From Sedimentimonas flavescens (GTDB lineage: Bacteria; Pseudomonadota; Alphaproteobacteria; Rhodobacterales; Rhodobacteraceae), in NCBI RefSeq assembly GCF_019264375.1, contig NZ_JAHVAI010000010.1:82069-146068 (forward strand): a stretch of DNA of 64,000 nt, read 5' to 3'. Shown piece by piece: positions 61,004 through 64,000 of this stretch (within the stretch, counting starts at the first letter, position 1; every line of letters starts with the position of its first letter). A program made the position numbers and the translations under genes. Below the pieces are notes generated by a model. It ran no database searches. It saw only the letters and a program-made list of their open reading frames with translations, and had not been told where the DNA came from.

Positions 61004-61666
61004 TCAGAGCATAAAGCCTTTGCTCGCCTGGAAGCCCGGCAGAAGCGGGGCCGAGGCGTTGAACGCGTAGCGCCAGGTCACATCTCCGTCGATCTTGTGA
61101 CCGATGCGAACGGTGCCGAGCGCGCCTTCGATGAACAATGCGGCAATACGACCACCTTCCTTGAGCTGGTCAAGAATCGCTTGCGGCACGGCCTCGACCG
61201 CGCCTTCAATGATAATCACGTCATAGGGGCCGTGCTTGGCAGAGCCCGCAGCCAGCTCTCCGGCCACGACAGCTGCGTTGTCAGCCCCGGCCTGCGCCAG
61301 CGTGGCCTCGGCCTGCGGCGCCAGATCGCCCTCTTCCAGCGCCACGACAGCCTCGGCCATCCGGGCGATCACGGCCGCCGAATAGCCAAGCCCGCAGCCG
61401 ATATCCAGGATCAGGTCGGTACGCTGAATATCCAATGCATCCAGCATCTTGGCAAAGTTACGCGGCTCAAGCAGCACACGGCCCGGCGCGATCTCGACAT
61501 TCTCGCCGACATAGGCAGCCTCGCGGCGCGCGGCGGGAACGAACTCCTCGCGCGGAACGTTCAGCATGGCATCGATAATCGGGAATTTCGTCACGTCGTT
61601 GGGACGAACCTGGGTGTCCACCATCATCGTGCGGCGCGCGGCGAAATCTTGCATGTCTGAACTCAT
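61004..61666 (-). CDS. Protein-L-isoaspartate O-methyltransferase family protein
   Basis: A 220-residue SAM-dependent methyltransferase of the PCMT family, which repairs isoaspartyl residues in aged proteins. Motifs are [41 protein letters not shown], the SAM site [20 protein letters not shown], and [20 protein letters not shown]. The N-terminal extension compared with E. coli Pcm is the form common in Rhodobacteraceae, where it lies upstream of tolC as here (gap 113 bases). Start at ATG 61666, with AAAGGA upstream; ATG 61654 is an alternative. Confidence 0.92.
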   Translation of the reverse strand: MSSDMQDFAARRTMMVDTQVRPNDVTKFPIIDAMLNVPREEFVPAARREAAYVGENVEIAPGRVLLEPRNFAKMLDALDIQRTDLILDIGCGLGYSAAVIARMAEAVVALEEGDLAPQAEATLAQAGADNAAVVAGELAAGSAKHGPYDVIIIEGAVEAVPQAILDQLKEGGRIAALFIEGALGTVRIGHKIDGDVTWRYAFNASAPLLPGFQASKGFML

Positions 61667-61838
61667 CGGTTTGGGCGTCCTTTGTGAGGTTTTGACACAT
61701 AAGAATCGAGTGGGCAACATGCCGCAGCATTGGCCAAGCGGTTGTTGCGCACAAGTTTCACGCGCGAGCGGCATTCCGGTCCAATCTGCCCCTTGCGCGG
61801 CGCTGCGCATTCCATTAGTTCAAACGCACCTCAAGGCT

Positions 61839-61912
61839 GGCGGGTTGGCGGAGAGGTTACGCACCGGATTGCAAATCCGTGAAGACCGGTTCGATTCCGG
61901 TACCCGCCTCCA
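61839..61912 (+). tRNA. tRNA-Cys (GCA)
   Basis: A complete cloverleaf of 74 bases with encoded CCA. The acceptor stem is GGCGGGT/ACCCGCC, discriminator T, the anticodon loop is ATTGCAAAT (GCA, cysteine) and the T arm contains GGTTCGATTCC. It marks the left edge of an integrase-containing, more AT-rich segment and is a likely attachment site. Confidence 0.97.
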
Positions 61913-61937
61913 CTACTTAGCCGAAATCGTAGATCCC

Positions 61938-61961
61938 GGTTTACAGTCTGGTTTACAGACC
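61938..61961. repeat. Tandem 12-base repeat next to tRNA-Cys
   Basis: GGTTTACAGTCT is followed directly by GGTTTACAGACC; the first nine bases are identical. It lies 26 bases beyond the tRNA 3' end and may be integrase binding sites or a remnant att region. Confidence 0.5.
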
Positions 61962-62065
61962 GGTCGATAACGACGCCCATTTGGTGCGTCGCATGGCAGC
62001 ATTTGCTCTGGAATGACCGTTCGACCTGAGGGCAATCTGCTCGAAGAATTTCGCGAGGTTGGCGC

Positions 62066-62878
62066 ATGGCAAAGATGACCAGAGAAGATCTGATAGCGAC
62101 AGGCTTCATTGTGATTGGAGAGTGGCGAGTCGAAGGCGATCAACTGACTTACCAAACGCAGCAGCCCGCTCCGAGCGTCGAGAGTGCGGCAATGGAGGTT
62201 TCCAACGCGCTATATGCCTTCGTCGATAAGGACACCGTTCTATACGTGGGCAAGACATCCAGGAGCCTGAAGAAGCGCTTTAAGACCTACTGCCGACCGG
62301 GTGAGACACAACGAACAAACCTTAAGAACAACGCCAACATTCGAGAGGCCATCGCCAAGGGCGCCCGCATCGAGATACTCGCGTTCACGCCAGTCGACCT
62401 TCTTAGATATGGCGAATTTGAGATCAATCTCGCCGCGGGCCTCGAGGACTCTCTAATTCGCCTTATTGACCCGCCTTGGAACGGCGGAGGCCTCGGGAAG
62501 GCGGAAACAGAGTCTGCGGCTTTGGAAGCCGAAGCCGAAGTCCGCACTGATGATGATCGACCGCTCGCTTCACCGGTCGCCCTGTTCACTTTCCCGCTTC
62601 ACGCCACCTACTACGAGCGCGGGATCGTGAATGTCGGCGTGAAGGCAAGCAAATATCTCGGTGAGGACGGAGAGCCCTGCCAGGTTGCATTTCAAGATGG
62701 GTCGCGCTCAGTGGCGTCGAAGATCGACCGAACAGCCAACAGATCTGGCGGCGTAAGAATAGTGGGCGGCAATCGTGCCATTGCCGCCTGGTTCCAGTCC
62801 CATTTTCAGCCGGGCGACACGATAGAATGCGAGATCCTGGACCGAAACACTATCCGGTTCCGCACTAAAATGGCATAG
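62066..62878 (+). CDS. GIY-YIG nuclease fused to a B3-like DNA-binding region, putative restriction or defence endonuclease
   Basis: A 270-residue protein. Residues ~48-140 form a GIY-YIG nuclease: ALYAF (Tyr50), LYVGKTSRSLKKRF (Tyr60-Gly62, Arg71), the metal-binding Glu127 in GLEDSLIRLI, and the late Asn139 in PPWNGGG. All residues expected for catalysis appear present. An acidic linker (150-168) leads to residues ~172-265 (FPLHATYYERGIVNVGVKAS, IDRTANRSGGVRIVGGNRAI, WFQSHFQPGD). These resemble the B3/EcoRII-N-type DNA-recognition fold of restriction enzymes such as BfiI. No methyltransferase is visible. Codon use is more AT-rich than its neighbours. GAGG lies upstream of ATG 62066. Confidence 0.75.
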   Translation: MAKMTREDLIATGFIVIGEWRVEGDQLTYQTQQPAPSVESAAMEVSNALYAFVDKDTVLYVGKTSRSLKKRFKTYCRPGETQRTNLKNNANIREAIAKGARIEILAFTPVDLLRYGEFEINLAAGLEDSLIRLIDPPWNGGGLGKAETESAALEAEAEVRTDDDRPLASPVALFTFPLHATYYERGIVNVGVKASKYLGEDGEPCQVAFQDGSRSVASKIDRTANRSGGVRIVGGNRAIAAWFQSHFQPGDTIECEILDRNTIRFRTKMA

Positions 62879-62879
62879 C

Positions 62880-63890
62880 TTAGCGTTCGCCCGCCGCAAC
62901 CTTCCGGCGCGCGACCATCAACTTCGCAAGCACGTCGTCAGCGACTTCGGGCACGAGTGCCGCATATGTTTCGATGATGTTTGCTGCATGTCGAATGCCC
63001 CAACCCATGGTCACCGCAATCTCGTTGAGAGAGCAGCCCGCGCGTAGCAATTCAGTCGCTGCGGTCCCGCGCATGTCATAGAGCCGAAGTTCGTCCCGGA
63101 TCCGCGTTTTCGTTGGGTCCGTTGCGGCCGCTAAGTTTGCACGAAGCTTGAGATCTCGCACAATCTGCGATGCGCGCAGGCTTGTCAGCGCACCGCCCTG
63201 CAGCGCCACAACGAGATGCTTCTGATGCGGCGGGGTTTCGTCGATCAGCGCCGCCAGGGCGGGCGTAACCGGAATGCTCACCGGCACCGCAGTCTTCTTG
63301 CGCCGAAAAACGATGCGGCGCCCGCCCGGTGTCGGATGCACATTTTCACGCGTCAACGTTCCGATATCCTGCGGCGTCAGGCCGCCTTCGGAAGCCGCAA
63401 TTACGATCCGCTTCTCCACCTCGTCTGCGACAGACAGAAGCGCTTCGAGTTCTTCGGGCGTCCAGATGATGTTCGAGCGGTCTGATTTGTAGGTGCGTTC
63501 AACCCCGCGATGATAATGTGTAGCAATACTCGTGTCCGTATTAACCGCCCAGTTGAGCAGGCGCGTCACGACCGAGGTCGCATAATCATATTGCTTCGGC
63601 GAATGAGCCCACCGCGCCTTCCACTCTTCGATCTCGGCGAGCGATTGACGCTCCTCGAACAGTTCAATCGGTTCCTCCCCGAATTCTTCGTCAAAAGAAT
63701 CCAGGAACTTGAGGTAGTCGCTTTGAGTGCGCGGCGCCAACTTTTGAAAGTGAACAGAGCGCTTATAGCGCTCGATCACGGACGAGGTGCGTTTGCCTTC
63801 TGCTACCTTGGCGGCGCGTTTTTTCGACTGCCCCTCGACCGCATCAAGGTAGCGACGAAGATACTCCGGCGACCCTTCGATCACCGGCAT
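62880..63890 (-). CDS. Tyrosine-type site-specific integrase, 5' end removed by an IS element
   Basis: The remaining 336 residues contain a core-binding domain (TQSDYLKFLDSFDEEFGEEP, ATSVVTRLLNWAV) and a catalytic domain with Lys199 in FRRKKTAVP, Arg274 in LYDMRGTAATELLRAG, MGWGIRHAANIIETY and the likely nucleophile Tyr309. The first catalytic Arg position reads GGLTPQDIG (Thr172) and the HxxR His is Tyr271. The frame remains open and reads natively (RGGPKFWDSA) back to 63923, where an IS3-type end begins, so the true N-terminus is gone. It ends one base from the convergent nuclease gene and points at tRNA-Cys. Confidence 0.85.
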   Translation of the reverse strand: MPVIEGSPEYLRRYLDAVEGQSKKRAAKVAEGKRTSSVIERYKRSVHFQKLAPRTQSDYLKFLDSFDEEFGEEPIELFEERQSLAEIEEWKARWAHSPKQYDYATSVVTRLLNWAVNTDTSIATHYHRGVERTYKSDRSNIIWTPEELEALLSVADEVEKRIVIAASEGGLTPQDIGTLTRENVHPTPGGRRIVFRRKKTAVPVSIPVTPALAALIDETPPHQKHLVVALQGGALTSLRASQIVRDLKLRANLAAATDPTKTRIRDELRLYDMRGTAATELLRAGCSLNEIAVTMGWGIRHAANIIETYAALVPEVADDVLAKLMVARRKVAAGER

Positions 63891-63923
63891 CGCGGAGTCC
63901 CAGAACTTGGGGCCGCCGCGAAA

Positions 63924-64000
63924 TGAATAGCCCCTAGATCTGTAGACGCCTTCTTCCCTAATTTTGAGGCAAGGAGGCCGAGATGGGCAAAGGCAATTTC
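63924..64000 (+). mobile_element. Left end of an IS3-family insertion sequence (partial)
   Basis: The element appears to start with TGAATAGCCCCTAGATCTGT, a TG end followed by a GCCCC block as in many IS3-family terminal repeats. After about 60 bases it has a strong AAGGAGG site and the start of a transposase frame. It continues beyond the window. The exact border is inferred from where the integrase frame stops resembling its family. Confidence 0.6.
63983..64000 (+). CDS. IS3-family transposase OrfA, start only
   Basis: Six codons (MGKGNF) lie behind AAGGAGG with a 5-base gap before the window ends. This N-terminus is one I associate with IS3-family OrfA (HTH) proteins in Rhodobacteraceae. 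So few residues cannot prove it; the placement directly behind the presumed terminal repeat is the main support. Confidence 0.55.

Overview
This window is chromosomal DNA of a high-GC alphaproteobacterium, almost certainly a member of the Rhodobacteraceae (Rhodobacter/Paracoccus-like). The assignment rests on the gene families seen together (DUF1285 next to a MoxR/DUF58/DUF4159 operon, a TrcR/DUF1013 regulator, COQ9, a DUF6280 small protein, a core-2/I-branching glycosyltransferase beside a family-2 sulfotransferase), on the strongly GC-biased codon use, and on a terminator-like repeat ending in GGATATTT that I associate with this order. No plasmid, rRNA operon or CRISPR array is visible.

Layout. 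1-5.5 kb: a minus-strand MoxR / DUF58 / DUF4159 membrane operon, cut at the left edge. 5.6-13.3 kb: DUF1285 and hydroxypyruvate isomerase, a zinc/cobalt-type efflux protein, DNA polymerase I, a zinc-finger protein, a HIT protein and a glycosyltransferase divergent from a sulfotransferase (13.4-14.2 kb). 14.5-18.3 kb: panC-panB, then an ABC solute-binding protein with a cupin. 18.3-22.1 kb: an L,D-transpeptidase, a secreted phytase-like protein behind a Pho-box array, and a GYD protein. 22.1-31.7 kb: a catabolic locus with creatinase divergent from a tightly overlapping ABC permease/permease/ATPase - aldehyde dehydrogenase - SDR - P1 peptidase operon, followed by a succinate-semialdehyde dehydrogenase.

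31.8-47.9 kb: housekeeping genes and regulator/target pairs. These are trcR, RNase T2, quinone oxidoreductase-COQ9, rpsU, trkH, a Lrp regulator divergent from ald, mscL, a GST, suhB-like, an MFS pump, metR divergent from metF, a thioesterase, a DUF2235 hydrolase, and an ornithine/lysine decarboxylase divergent from a second Lrp regulator with a perfect inverted repeat between them. 48.1-61.7 kb: valS, an enoyl-CoA hydratase, two aminotransferases, a DUF305 protein, an MsbA-like exporter, ygfZ, DUF6280, a PopZ-like protein, a TolC-family channel and a Pcm-like methyltransferase.

61.8-64 kb: tRNA-Cys(GCA) marks the edge of a more AT-rich, horizontally acquired segment. It carries a GIY-YIG nuclease fused to a B3-like DNA-binding region and a tyrosine integrase whose 5' end has been cut off by an IS3-family element entering at about 63,924. 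This junction holds the most unusual gene of the window. Many intrinsic terminators have UUCG or GNRA-type loops and are listed individually.
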